Shown: positions 31,917 to 41,066, numbered from the stretch's first letter. The stretch: DNA of 64,000 bases from Leifsonia tongyongensis (GCF_010686705.1 NZ_JAAGWY010000001.1:930001-994000); one strand, 5' to 3'. Notes: a model not told the origin generated them from the sequence alone. Made by a program: numbers and translations.

Positions 31917-33400
31917 AGCGGCCCCGAACCCTCCGGTGGCGGCTCGTCGCCATCCTCGCCGCGCTTCTCACCGTCACCAGCGTCGTCATCGGCATCGTCA
32001 CCGTGCTCTCCCTGCAGAGCTACCTTCTCGGCCAGGTCGACCAGAACCTCTCCGAGGCCTCGCAGCGTGCCGTCGGGGCGAAGAACGACCTTCCCCCGCA
32101 CGGCCAGCCGCCGGGAACCACCCACGGAACCGGCAACGGCACCGGCACCGGCAACACCGACACCGACGGCGACCACCCGTTCGTCGGCGCCCCAGGGCAG
32201 TCGCCGAACACCGTGGTCGCGGTCATCGTCGACGGCACTTACGTCGTCCAGGGCTTCACGGACAGCCAGGGGAACCAGCACGAGCTGTCGACGGCGGTGA
32301 AGACGCAGCTGCGCGCCGTGCCCCGGGACGGCGAACCGCATACGGTCACTCTCGCCGGCCTCGGTTCGTACCGCGTCGAGAGCACGGCCACCGACGACGG
32401 GACGGTCTTCATCACAGGGCTCCCTCTCGCCAGTCTGCAGGCGACGATCGACCAGCTTGCCCTGGTGATCGGCATCGTGGCCATCGCCGGCCTCCTGCTG
32501 GCGGCCGGAGCGGGAACGGTGATCGTGAGACGGGCGCTGCGTCCGTTGCAGCACGTCGCTGCCACCGCATCCGCCGTCACCGAGCTCACGCTCGACCGCG
32601 GCGAGGTTCCCGAGACGATGCGGGTCAGCGAGAAGGACATCGAAGCGGGCAGCGAAGTCGGTCAGGTCGGCACGGCGCTCAACCGCCTGCTCGGCCACGT
32701 CTCGAATGCGCTCGTCGTCCGCGAGGCCGCGGAGACGAAGGTGCGGACGTTCGTAGCGGATGCGAGCCACGAGCTCCGCACGCCGCTCGCGACCATCCGT
32801 GCGTACGCCGAGCTCTCGCAGCGTACGTACGACGACGCATCCCCCGCCCTGAAGCGGAACGTCAACCGGATCGAGTCGGAGGCGGTCCGGATGACGTCGC
32901 TCGTCGAAGATCTGCTGCTGCTGGCGCGACTCGACTCGGAGCCGGAGTCCGACGTGCGCCAGGTGGACCTGTCGGCGATGGTGACGGAGGCTGTGATGGA
33001 TGCGCACCTGGCCGGACCCGACCACACCTGGCACATGCAGATGAGCGAAGACCCGGTGGTGCTGGAGGCGGATGCGCGCCAGCTCCGCCAGGTCGTGGTC
33101 AACCTGCTCGCCAACGCGCGCGTGCACACCCCGCCGGGCACCACGGTCGTGACGGGATTGAAGCGCGTCGGCGACACCGTCGAGCTGGTCGTGGCGGATG
33201 ACGGCCCCGGCATCCCCGCGGACCTCCAGCCGACCCTGTTCGAACGTTTCGTGCGTGGCGACGGGTCGCGCTCGCGCACCGCAGGCAGCACCGGCCTCGG
33301 CCTGGCGATCGTGCGGGCCGTCGCCGAGGCGCACGGCGGCACGGTCGCTGTGGAGAGCGCACCCGGCCGTACTGTGTTCCGCGTGACGCTCCCCGCCTGA
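31913..33400 (+). CDS. Sensor histidine kinase (MprB/TrcS-like)
   Basis: A 495-residue membrane kinase. Two helices (about 12-33 and 180-205) flank an extracytosolic domain with a Gly/Thr-rich low-complexity segment (about 66-86). A HAMP region follows. The phosphoacceptor His286 is in D-A-S-H-E-L-R-T-P-L. The ATPase domain has N-L-L-A-N-A, D-D-G-P-G-I-P and the G-L-G-L-A-I-V box. It is coupled to the response regulator. The signal is unknown; similar kinases respond to envelope stress. Confidence 0.94.
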   Translation: MKRPRTLRWRLVAILAALLTVTSVVIGIVTVLSLQSYLLGQVDQNLSEASQRAVGAKNDLPPHGQPPGTTHGTGNGTGTGNTDTDGDHPFVGAPGQSPNTVVAVIVDGTYVVQGFTDSQGNQHELSTAVKTQLRAVPRDGEPHTVTLAGLGSYRVESTATDDGTVFITGLPLASLQATIDQLALVIGIVAIAGLLLAAGAGTVIVRRALRPLQHVAATASAVTELTLDRGEVPETMRVSEKDIEAGSEVGQVGTALNRLLGHVSNALVVREAAETKVRTFVADASHELRTPLATIRAYAELSQRTYDDASPALKRNVNRIESEAVRMTSLVEDLLLLARLDSEPESDVRQVDLSAMVTEAVMDAHLAGPDHTWHMQMSEDPVVLEADARQLRQVVVNLLANARVHTPPGTTVVTGLKRVGDTVELVVADDGPGIPADLQPTLFERFVRGDGSRSRTAGSTGLGLAIVRAVAEAHGGTVAVESAPGRTVFRVTLPA

Positions 33401-33418
33401 CCGGACCCCTTCGTAGCC

Positions 33419-33479
33419 CTCGAGTCGTCGCGAAGTCCCCTCAAAAGCCGAGGATGAGGGGAGTTTGTGACGACTCGAG
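33419..33479. repeat. Intergenic palindrome (CGAGTCGTCG type), second copy
   Basis: Outer arms CTCGAGTCGTC and GACGACTCGAG are perfect; inner AAGTCCCCTCA pairs with TGAGGGGAGTTT with one mismatch or bulge. It sits at the convergent junction of the kinase and AI-2E transporter genes, 19 bases past the kinase stop. It is the sister of 14812-14868. The rest of this gap, up to 33625, holds no gene I can support. Confidence 0.85.
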
Positions 33480-33625
33480 ACCCTGGAGCGAGCCGACGGT
33501 GAGCGGGTGCGAACAGGGCCCGCCGTCGAGGGAGACGGCGATGGTCTCGGATGTTGTCGTCACCTCGCTGAGGCTGTTGCGGAGCCGGTGCCGTGAGAGC
33601 CGCTGCCGTGAGAACCAGGCGACTT

Positions 33626-34771
33626 CTACTGCCGCTGCTTCGCCGGCATGACGACTTCAGTGACGATGAGGATGATCCCGGCGGAGATGGGGATCGCCAC
33701 GAGAGCACCCGGCAGCCCGAAGAGCGTGCCGCCGGCGAGCGCGGAGATGAGGACGACAGAGCCGGGGATCTTCACGGCCTTGCTCATGACCTTCGGCGTC
33801 AGGATGTATGCCTCGACCTGCATGTAGATGAGCATGAAGATCAGCACCACCAGCCCGGAGGTCGGCGAGTGGATGAAGGCGAGCACCGTCATCACCGTCG
33901 TCGTGAGGATGGTCCCGATCAGGGGGATGAGCGTGATGAAGAACGCGAGCACACCGATGAGGAACGCCCCGGGCACCTGCGTGATCAGCAGGAGGACCAC
34001 GCTGTACACGGCGTTGAAGAAGGCGAGGATGACCATCCCGCTCAGGTATTTGCCCACGTTCTGCAGGATTCGCTCGGAGTACGACTCGAAGGTCGCTCGG
34101 CGTGAGGCGGCGACGAGACGGTAGGCGGCCTGCTTGGTCGCGTCGTAGGTGCCGACGAAGTAGATGGTCAGCACCGCGATGAAGAATCCGAGCGAGATTC
34201 CGTTGATGATGCTGAACCCGAGCCCGACCGCACCGGAGCCGACGGCCGCGATGAACTTCGGGTCGGTGACCTCCTTCGCGACCCAGTTGACCACCTGCCC
34301 GATCACGCCGTTGGATGCCGCGTTCGACGGGTCGAACCAGCCCTGGGCTCGCAGGTTCGCGACCTCCTGCGGGATCACGCTGATGAGCGTCTGGATCTGA
34401 TTGACGATCAGCGGGACGACGACCCAGATGATTCCGACGAGAACGGCGACGATGATCAGGATCACCGTCACGATCGCCCAGGTCCGTGTCATCCCGTGGC
34501 GTTCGAAGAACCGCACGAGAGGGTCGAGGCCGACGGTGATGAACATCGCCAGGAAGATCGAGAAGACGATCGTCCGGAGGTTGTAGACGGCGAGCCCGGC
34601 CGCGAGCGCGCCGAGGGCGCCGAGGGTGACGATGAAACCCCAGCGCAACGGGCGGCGCGTACTGACGGGTCCCTCGAAGGGCCGCGCTGCTGAGACGACA
34701 GTGGCCGGATCGCTCACCGGCGGTGCAGGCTCGACGCTGGTCGGTGCGGCGGAAACGTTCTCATCAGTCAT
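33626..34771 (-). CDS. AI-2E family transporter
   Basis: A 381-residue membrane protein of the AI-2E exporter (TqsA/PerM) family, with about eight helices. The first pair of helices starts after a Pro-rich N-terminus (about residue 44). The central soluble part (A-N-L-R-A-Q-G-W-F-D, then A-A-V-G-S-G) and the conserved P-L-I-G-T-I-L segment are typical. Members export quorum signals, Na+/H+ or unknown small molecules. The ATG at 34771 has AGAAGGGTGGGCACC upstream. Confidence 0.92.
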   Translation of the reverse strand: MTDENVSAAPTSVEPAPPVSDPATVVSAARPFEGPVSTRRPLRWGFIVTLGALGALAAGLAVYNLRTIVFSIFLAMFITVGLDPLVRFFERHGMTRTWAIVTVILIIVAVLVGIIWVVVPLIVNQIQTLISVIPQEVANLRAQGWFDPSNAASNGVIGQVVNWVAKEVTDPKFIAAVGSGAVGLGFSIINGISLGFFIAVLTIYFVGTYDATKQAAYRLVAASRRATFESYSERILQNVGKYLSGMVILAFFNAVYSVVLLLITQVPGAFLIGVLAFFITLIPLIGTILTTTVMTVLAFIHSPTSGLVVLIFMLIYMQVEAYILTPKVMSKAVKIPGSVVLISALAGGTLFGLPGALVAIPISAGIILIVTEVVMPAKQRQ

Positions 34772-34923
34772 GGTGCCCACCCTTCTCGGCCGAGAGTATT
34801 GCGCTCCGGGGGTGCTCGACAATACCGCGAGCGTCGAGGGGCCCGCGCGACTACCATGGGTGAGTCCAGCAGCAACCTCGTCGGGGAGTCGCGGCCATCT
34901 CTTCCGTATCCGAATCATCGATC

Positions 34924-35673
34924 GTGGCGCGGCTGCGCGCGGCGGGCTCCGTCTTCGCCGAAGACGAGGCGCGGATGCTCGTGGACGCGGCATCGTCGCC
35001 GGACGAGCTCGAATCCATGGTGGCGCGCCGCATCGAGGGCGAGCCCCTCGAGGTCATCGTCGGCTGGGCCTCGTTCTGTGGTCTGCGCATCGTCGTCGAG
35101 GCGGGCGTCTTCGTCCCGCGCAGGCGCACGGAGCTTCTCGTCGAGGAGGCCGACGCGCTCGCGACCCCCGGGATGCTGGTCGTCGACATGTGCTGCGGCT
35201 CCGGCGCGGTCGCAGCCGCCCTGATCTCCCGTCAGCCCGGACTCGAGGTGTACGCGGCCGATATCGAGCCGGCGGCGGTGCGGTGCGCCCGGGCCAATCT
35301 CGGCTCGCGGGGCCGTGTCTTCGAGGGCGACCTCTTCGACCCTCTTCCCGGCTCACTGCGCGGCCGCGTCGACATCATCGTCGCGAACGCGCCGTACGTC
35401 CCGACCGACGCGATCGGCCTGATGCCGCCCGAGGCACGCATCCACGAACCGCGGTCCGCGCTCGACGGCGGCAGCGACGGCCTCGACCTGCAGCGGAGGG
35501 TGGTGGATGCGGCGCCGGGCTGGCTGCGACCGCGCGGCCGGCTCCTGATCGAGACCAGCGAGCGCCAGGCTCCTGCGACCGTTCTCGCTTTCGAGCATGG
35601 GGGCTTCGCGGCCAGCATCCTCCGGTCGGAGGAGCTCGACGGCACCGTCGTCGTCGGCACGCTGCTCGGCTGA
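34924..35673 (+). CDS. Putative protein N5-glutamine methyltransferase (PrmC/HemK-like)
   Basis: A 249-residue protein: a short N-terminal helical part (A-E-D-E-A-R-M-L-V-D-A-A), P-R-R-R-T-E-L-L-V-E-E, the SAM motif D-M-C-C-G-S-G-A-V and N-A-P-Y-V-P-T. In true PrmC the last is N-P-P-Y; here the second residue is Ala. This variant is common in the actinobacterial paralogue group annotated as putative N5-glutamine methyltransferase, whose substrate is unproven. GTG at 34924 is the first possible start. Confidence 0.87.
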   Translation: MARLRAAGSVFAEDEARMLVDAASSPDELESMVARRIEGEPLEVIVGWASFCGLRIVVEAGVFVPRRRTELLVEEADALATPGMLVVDMCCGSGAVAAALISRQPGLEVYAADIEPAAVRCARANLGSRGRVFEGDLFDPLPGSLRGRVDIIVANAPYVPTDAIGLMPPEARIHEPRSALDGGSDGLDLQRRVVDAAPGWLRPRGRLLIETSERQAPATVLAFEHGGFAASILRSEELDGTVVVGTLLG

Positions 35674-35697
35674 CGGGGATCCGGACGTCCCGGACTG

Positions 35698-36534
35698 CTA
35701 CAGCGGCTCGGCCCGAGGCGCGAGCGCCCGCGCGCGCCAGTCGCACCACGCGTAGAAGCCGGCGTATGCCACGAGCGAGAACACCATCCCCCCGACGAAC
35801 AGAGCGGCGGACGGGCGTTCCCACAGCAGGTCGTCGTGCCGGATGCCCAGCGCGGCGACGATGAAGACGAGGCTCGCGAGCTGGGCCTGGAACACCCACC
35901 GGAAGGCGCTCCAGCGCGCATCCCACAGCATCCACAGATTGACCATGCCGGGCAGCGTTAGCACCGCACCCACCACCCGCGCGGTCAGCGGTGTCAGCGG
36001 CCATGCCCACACGGCGATGGTCTGCTGCGGGGAGAAGAAGAGGAAGAGTCCCGCGACCAGGGCGCACAGGCCGATGGCCGCGAGAACCACGCGGACGATG
36101 AGCGGCAACGCGTAGTCTCGTTCGTCGGGCACCCCCGGATCCTGTCCCCGGTTGACGATGAGCACCCCGAGCACCAGGAACGGGGTGACGATGTACAGGG
36201 TCACCCACACGATGAACGAGATATGCCCGTGATGGAATTTATCCCAGTGGAGGAAGGTCGCGATCGACAGCAACGTCGCGAAGACGAGCACCGCGGGAAA
36301 GCCGTGTCGTACGCGATGCCACGTGTTGGGGCGCAGGACGTTGACGAAGAAGACGATCCCGCCGAGGTAGGCGGAGCCGAGGAACATCGCGCTCAACGGA
36401 AGCTGGATGGTCCAGGCGAACAGTTGTTCCGTGTAGCCGGGAAGCAGATACAACAGGAACCACGCGACGACGAGGAACGGGATGATGATCAGTGCAACCC
36501 ATTTCGTGTAGCGCAGGATGCGATCAGCTGCCAT
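35698..36534 (-). CDS. Multi-pass membrane protein coupled to a STAND ATPase
   Basis: A 278-residue protein with about eight hydrophobic helices. A His-rich loop (L-H-W-D-K-F-H-H-G-H) follows the third helix, and conserved-looking Trp/Pro positions occur in the second half. I recognise no named family. The start at 36534 lies 11 bases inside the 3' end of the STAND ATPase gene, so the two are translationally coupled and probably work together. The His cluster could bind metal; that is inference. Confidence 0.8.
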   Translation of the reverse strand: MAADRILRYTKWVALIIIPFLVVAWFLLYLLPGYTEQLFAWTIQLPLSAMFLGSAYLGGIVFFVNVLRPNTWHRVRHGFPAVLVFATLLSIATFLHWDKFHHGHISFIVWVTLYIVTPFLVLGVLIVNRGQDPGVPDERDYALPLIVRVVLAAIGLCALVAGLFLFFSPQQTIAVWAWPLTPLTARVVGAVLTLPGMVNLWMLWDARWSAFRWVFQAQLASLVFIVAALGIRHDDLLWERPSAALFVGGMVFSLVAYAGFYAWCDWRARALAPRAEPL

Positions 36535-39148
36535 CGCCCGCCGCCATCCGTGCCAGCGCGAACTCGACAGCCTCATCCTGCGTCAGCTCTCGCCCTGCTG
36601 CGCGCCCCCGCTCGAACTCCTCAGCGTGGCCGCCCGCCTCGATCGCATCCACGAACGGCTGGTACATCGCCTGCGCCGCGGAGTTGCGGAGGCCGCTCTG
36701 CGCACGGAGGGTCTCGGCCGCCCCGAGCATCCGCCCCGCCCGTTCGACGGCACCGCTCGACGCGGCGATCGCCACCATGCCTTCGAGGCCATAGGCCACT
36801 CCCTCGTCGTGGCCGATCTCCACGGACTCTTCGAGGCCCGACCGGAACTCTTCGGCCGCCGCCTCGTCCCCAAGGGCAAGGTGCGCCCACGCCACATGGT
36901 GGATGGCGATGGTCTCGCCCAGCTCGTCATGGCGGTCGCGTGTCAGCGCGAGGCTCGCCCTGAAACGATCGAGGGCGTCCTGGGCGTGCCCCATGGCCAG
37001 CGAGAACCGGCCGAGGGTGATCAGGGCCAGCGACTCGCCCCAGGCGTCGCCGCTCTCCCGGAACAGCCGAACGGCCCTCTCGAACGCATCCGATGCCTGT
37101 TCGGGTTCCGGTTTCTCCCGCGCCAGCAGGGCGATCCCGAGCGAAAGCAGGGCCAGGCCCTCGCCTCCCGGGTTGCCGGTCCGGTGGAAGAGTTCGGCGG
37201 ACTCCGTGAGGCGCTGCGCTGCCAGCCCATCCGGGTCCTGCCAGAACCCGATCGAGGCGGTGAAGTAGACCGAGATCGCGCGGGTCGGCTCGTCGAGCTC
37301 GGCCCCGGATGCGAGGATCTCGTCCACCCAGCCGCGGACCTCGCCGAGGTGCCCGCCCACCCACCAGTAGACGTAGAGCGCCCAGGCGAGGTGCGCGACC
37401 TCCTGGTACCGGCGCGCGTCGAGCAGATACCGCTGCACGGCGCGCAGGTTGTCGCGCGCGTCGGTGAGGCGCCCCACCAGTTCCCTTTGGCGGGGCCCCT
37501 CCAGCTCGAACTCGATGCGATCGCCGAGGTCGAGGTAGAACTGGGCGAGCCGTTCGCGCAGGGTCGCCAGCTCATCCGCGTCGAGCTGCTCGAGGGCGTA
37601 CTCGCGCACGGTCGCCAGCATGACGAAACGAGTCCAGGTGCGACGGTCCTGTTGGCTGATCAGGCTGTTGTCGACCAGCTCACCGAGCACGGTCAGCGTA
37701 TCGACGTCAGGGGAGTCGACGGCGACCGCCTCTGCGGCCTCGAGGGAGAACCCGCCGCGGAAGACGCCGAGCCTGGCCAGCATCCGCCGCTGCTGGTCGT
37801 CGAGGAGTTCGGCGCTCCACTCGATCGTGTTACGCAGGGTCTGCTGGCGCTCCGGGAGGTCACGGGCGCCCCCGACGAGCACGGCGAGCCGGCGGTCGAG
37901 ACGTTCGAGCAGAGACGAGGGCGACAGGACCCGGATGCGCGCCGCGGCCAGTTCGAGCGCCAGCGGAACCCCGTCGAGCTTCGCACAGATGCGCGCGACC
38001 GCTTCCTCGTTACCCTGATCCACCTCGAAGTCGGGTTTCACCGCTCGGGCACGTTCGACGAACAGCGCGACGGCCGGACTCCTGACCACGTCGGCGAGCA
38101 CCGGGCGCCGCGCCACGTCGGGGAGCCCGAGCGGCCCCACTTCGAAGCTGCGCTCACCGCTCACCCGGAGGAGCGCCCGGCTCGTGACGAGCAGTGTCAG
38201 CCTCGGCGCATCGACGAGCAACTGGACGATCGTGCGCGCCGCACCGATCACCTGCTCGAAGTTGTCGAGCACGAGCAGGACGCGGCGGTCCCGAAGCGCC
38301 GTCACCAGCTTGTCGAGGATCGGCGCGTCACCGGTGTCCCGTACCCCGATGGCCTGGGCGATCGCGTTCGGCACCAGAGCGGGATCGCGCACGGGCGACA
38401 GCGGCACGAAGGTCGCACCACCGGGGAAGTGATCCGCCAGGTCTTTGGCGACCTCGAGCGCGAGCCGGCTCTTGCCGATCCCGCCCGGCCCGGTGAGTGT
38501 GACGAGACGAATCGTGTCGTCGGTGAGCATCCGCTCGAGCTCCTCGACCTCGGCGTCGCGCCCGATCAGTTCGGTCAAGGGAACCGGCACGTCGGTGCGC
38601 GGGAGGGCAGGCGGGTTATCCGCCTGCTCGGCCGACCGGGCGGCCAGCGCCTCGGCCGCCGCCCTGCTCTCCTCGAAACGCTCTGCCAGAAGCGTGGCCA
38701 GGTCCGCTTCGACCAGCTTCCCCAGTTCGGTCGGGGTGGAGAAGTACTTGAACGAGGCCATGTCGTCGTTGCGGATGCGCCCCAGCAGTTCCACGAGCCG
38801 AGGCTCCCTCGCCTCAGCCGGCTCTTTGATGTACATCAGCCTCGGAAGGGTCGGCGGCGCCAGGTTGTACTCGTCTTCGAGACCGGACACCTGCTCTTCA
38901 GGCGCGACCCACCCGTACCGCTGCCAGTACAGCCCCACGAACATGTCGCTCTGCTCGAGGTAGGCGCGGTACAGCTCGCGGGGCGGATGCGGTCGGGCGC
39001 CCAGCTCGAACATGACCGGAGCCAGATGGAGGCGTTCGATGGCAGCACGGACCGCTCGGCGCTCAGCAGCCAGTTCTTTGAGTGTCGAGCTGACGAATAC
39101 CCGCAGCCGCTGATCGGGTGTGCGGATGGTCCGAGCGGTAACGCTCAT
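36524..39148 (-). CDS. STAND ATPase: DUF4062, NB-ARC and TPR domains
   Basis: An 874-residue signal-transduction ATPase. Residues about 15-150 form a DUF4062 domain (R-V-F-V-S-S-T-L-K-E-L-A-A-E-R-R), a fold found at the head of NTPases involved in signalling or immunity. A nucleotide-binding domain follows, with Walker A T-G-P-G-G-I-G-K-S (219-227), Walker B L-L-V-L-D (291-295) and G-V-P-L-A-L-E-L-A as the GxP motif. The C-terminal half is helical repeats of TPR type (about 560-860). No DNA-binding domain is present. The typical reading is an oligomerising sensor; the coupled membrane protein is a possible effector. Confidence 0.9.
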   Translation of the reverse strand: MSVTARTIRTPDQRLRVFVSSTLKELAAERRAVRAAIERLHLAPVMFELGARPHPPRELYRAYLEQSDMFVGLYWQRYGWVAPEEQVSGLEDEYNLAPPTLPRLMYIKEPAEAREPRLVELLGRIRNDDMASFKYFSTPTELGKLVEADLATLLAERFEESRAAAEALAARSAEQADNPPALPRTDVPVPLTELIGRDAEVEELERMLTDDTIRLVTLTGPGGIGKSRLALEVAKDLADHFPGGATFVPLSPVRDPALVPNAIAQAIGVRDTGDAPILDKLVTALRDRRVLLVLDNFEQVIGAARTIVQLLVDAPRLTLLVTSRALLRVSGERSFEVGPLGLPDVARRPVLADVVRSPAVALFVERARAVKPDFEVDQGNEEAVARICAKLDGVPLALELAAARIRVLSPSSLLERLDRRLAVLVGGARDLPERQQTLRNTIEWSAELLDDQQRRMLARLGVFRGGFSLEAAEAVAVDSPDVDTLTVLGELVDNSLISQQDRRTWTRFVMLATVREYALEQLDADELATLRERLAQFYLDLGDRIEFELEGPRQRELVGRLTDARDNLRAVQRYLLDARRYQEVAHLAWALYVYWWVGGHLGEVRGWVDEILASGAELDEPTRAISVYFTASIGFWQDPDGLAAQRLTESAELFHRTGNPGGEGLALLSLGIALLAREKPEPEQASDAFERAVRLFRESGDAWGESLALITLGRFSLAMGHAQDALDRFRASLALTRDRHDELGETIAIHHVAWAHLALGDEAAAEEFRSGLEESVEIGHDEGVAYGLEGMVAIAASSGAVERAGRMLGAAETLRAQSGLRNSAAQAMYQPFVDAIEAGGHAEEFERGRAAGRELTQDEAVEFALARMAAGDGS

Positions 39149-39225
39149 GCCGAAAGTCTGTTGCTCCGGGCGCGATCTGTCCAGACCCCCGCGTCGCCGG
39201 AGGCTGCATCGTACAGATTGTAAGG

Positions 39226-39444
39226 TCAGCCTGCGGCGCGTCGTCGGTTTCGTCGTTGAATTTCTGGGACGACGAGCTCAGGCACAGCGCGCAGCATGAA
39301 CTTGTCAAAATCGGGAACTGTGAAAGCCGCGTATCCGTGTTCCGGCGTATACAGGAGTCCCATGTCGATGAGTTCAGCTCGCGTGGGCGCAACTTGTGTC
39401 GATTCACGCCCCATCACTCGCGCAACGTCTGAAGCGAACACTTT
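39226..39444 (-). pseudogene. 3' stump of an AAA-type ATPase gene
   Basis: The last 72 codons of a protein are still open (K-V-F-A-S-D-V-A-R-V-M-G-R, G-L-L-Y-T-P-E-H-G-Y-A-A-F-T-V-P) and look like the winged C-terminal end of actinobacterial ATP-binding AAA proteins (the usual phrase is G-L-I-Y-S-P-E-H-G-x-x-x-F-T-V-P). There is no start or ATPase part; the reading frame upstream runs into the SDR gene, which owns that DNA. G+C is visibly lower (near 54%) than the surroundings, suggesting horizontal origin followed by deletion. Confidence 0.7.
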
Positions 39445-39451
39445 ACTAGCT

Positions 39452-40240
39452 TCAGCGGGCCGTCCAGCCTCCGTCGATCGCGAGGGTCTGCCCGGTGACC
39501 AGCGAGGCGGCCGGGGATGCGAGGAACACCACGGCGCCAGACACCTCCCGAGGGACCCCGATCCGGTGCAGCGCCGCGATGCGCTCGACCGTGTCGGCGC
39601 GGAAGGCGGCATCGGAGAGCGCGGCGCTCGTGCCGTCCGTCTCGATGAAGGTCGGGGCGACGGCGTTGACGCGGATGCCGAACGCACCCCATTCGACCGC
39701 GAGACACCGGGTGAGATGGACGACTCCGGCCTTCGCCGTGCAATACGACACCTCCCCGGGCAGCGCGACCAGTCCCGCCTGCGACGCGACGTTCACGATC
39801 GATCCGCCACCCGACGCGATCATGTGCCGCGCCGCATGCTGCGAGAGAAAGAACGTGGACCGCGTGTTCAGCGCCCAGACGGCGTCGAAATCCGCTTCGG
39901 TCACCTCCAGCGCCGGGCCGTTGATGCCTCCGCCGGCATTGTTCACCAGGATGTCCAGCGAGCCGAACTCGTCGACGGCGCGATCGATCCCGGCACGGCT
40001 CTGGTCGAGGTCGGTGACATCCATGGCGACAGGCAGCACGCGGCGACCGAGAGCCGTGATCTCGGCGACCAGGCCGTGGTCGGTGCGGTGGTCGCGCATC
40101 CCGAGCACCACATCCGCTCCGGCGCGTGCCAGGTCGAGGGCGATCGCGTGCCCGAGGCCGCGTGCCGCGCCCGTCACGAGGGCGGTCGAACCCGTCAGGT
40201 CGAAGGGGCTGGTGTTCGTGGCGGTCTGGATGTCGGTCAT
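39452..40240 (-). CDS. Short-chain dehydrogenase/reductase (FabG-like)
   Basis: A 262-residue classical SDR: T-G-A-A-R-G-L-G near residue 23, N-N-A-G-G, catalytic Ser/Tyr/Lys in S-Q-A-G-L-V and Y-C-T-A-K, and A-I-D-G-G-W near the C-terminus. Similar to gluconate 5-dehydrogenase and 3-oxoacyl reductases. The substrate is unknown. The ATG at 40240 gives the natural N-terminus. It ends seven bases before the AAA stump, marking a recombination join. Confidence 0.92.
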   Translation of the reverse strand: MTDIQTATNTSPFDLTGSTALVTGAARGLGHAIALDLARAGADVVLGMRDHRTDHGLVAEITALGRRVLPVAMDVTDLDQSRAGIDRAVDEFGSLDILVNNAGGGINGPALEVTEADFDAVWALNTRSTFFLSQHAARHMIASGGGSIVNVASQAGLVALPGEVSYCTAKAGVVHLTRCLAVEWGAFGIRVNAVAPTFIETDGTSAALSDAAFRADTVERIAALHRIGVPREVSGAVVFLASPAASLVTGQTLAIDGGWTAR

Positions 40241-40357
40241 ACCTGGTTCTCCTCGTGCGCCTTCTCCTCGGGCGGCCGCGGCGACCGCGCACCACGAGCG
40301 TAGCCGCGGCACGCCGCCGGGAGTATCGTGCGGGACAGACGAAGGGCGGTCCGGGCG

Positions 40358-40612
40358 ATGGTGCAGGAGTGGCGGACCGAAGTCGAGCGGCCCTGGGTCG
40401 GGATGACCGACGAAGAGATGACGGACGTCGAGCGGGCGCGGGCCGATCTCGCGATCGCGGTGGAGGTCATCCGGGAGCGCCTCAGCCTGCGCGCGCAGCT
40501 TGCCGCCGTGCAGCGGCACCTCGGTTCAGTGGTCGGCACGGCTTCTGCCCTTGTTGCGCTCGGCGTGGGCGTCTATCTCCTGGTGCGGGCCGTCGCACGA
40601 CATCGCGCATAG
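40358..40612 (+). CDS. Small membrane protein, DUF3618-like
   Basis: An 84-residue protein: acidic amphipathic helix (M-T-D-V-E-R-A-R-A-D-L-A-I-A-V-E-V-I), then one transmembrane helix near the C-terminus and basic R-A-V-A-R-H-R. This layout is like DUF3618, a family of small actinobacterial membrane proteins. The start is uncertain: ATG at 40358 is used, while ATG at 40403 and GTG at 40328 are alternatives. Confidence 0.65.
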   Translation: MVQEWRTEVERPWVGMTDEEMTDVERARADLAIAVEVIRERLSLRAQLAAVQRHLGSVVGTASALVALGVGVYLLVRAVARHRA

Positions 40613-40784
40613 TCCGCCCTGACCGGTCGCGCTCCGCCACGCGCGGGCGACCCAATCACGCCATGGAGGGCCTGTCAAGGGGTCGATCTTGTCCCCCGGA
40701 GAGGGCTAGCGTCTTTGCTGGGCCGAACGACTTCGACTCGAAGGACTTCGACTAGAACGGCCTCCAAACGAAAGCAGGTCCCAA

Positions 40785-40949
40785 ATGAACATTCTGCTCA
40801 TAATTGTCGCCATCGTGGCGATCGTGCTCCTCTTCACCGGCGGCTTCGTGCAGGCCCTCAACTGGCTGCTCTGGGTGGGAATCATCCTGCTCGTGCTGGC
40901 CATCATCGTGTGGCTCGTCCGCATGATCAGCGGTCGCCGCTCCGTCTAG
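40785..40949 (+). CDS. 54-residue double-helix membrane protein
   Basis: A tiny hydrophobic protein: M-N-I-L-L-I-I-V-A-I-V-A-I-V-L-L as one helix and L-N-W-L-L-W-V-G-I-I-L-L as the next, with a short tail R-M-I-S-G-R-R-S-V. It is similar in shape to the lmo0937/DUF5670 family of short membrane proteins of unknown role. A perfect terminator follows 18 bases after the stop, which supports a genuine independent gene. Confidence 0.8.
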   Translation: MNILLIIVAIVAIVLLFTGGFVQALNWLLWVGIILLVLAIIVWLVRMISGRRSV

Positions 40950-40967
40950 CGCCGCTGCACCAGGACC

Positions 40968-41019
40968 ACTGGACCCCCGTGACGTCGGCACCCTGACGGC
41001 CCGGGGGTCCAGTCTTTTT
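40968..41019 (+). terminator. Rho-independent terminator
   Basis: ACTGGACCCCCG and CGGGGGTCCAGT form a perfect 12-bp stem followed immediately by CTTTTT. This is the only classical stem plus T-run I found in the window. It ends the transcript of the 54-residue membrane protein. Confidence 0.93.
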
Positions 41020-41066
41020 CTCGACAGAAGGCCCGATGGAACGAAGACAGGGATGAGGAGGCCGAC

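Noticed and set aside
33438-33568. A minus-strand frame of about 40 codons starting V-T-T-T-S-E-T-I-A-V-S
   Set aside because: It has no ribosome binding site and runs into the palindromic element, which supplies its stop. It may be a remnant, but the evidence is too thin.
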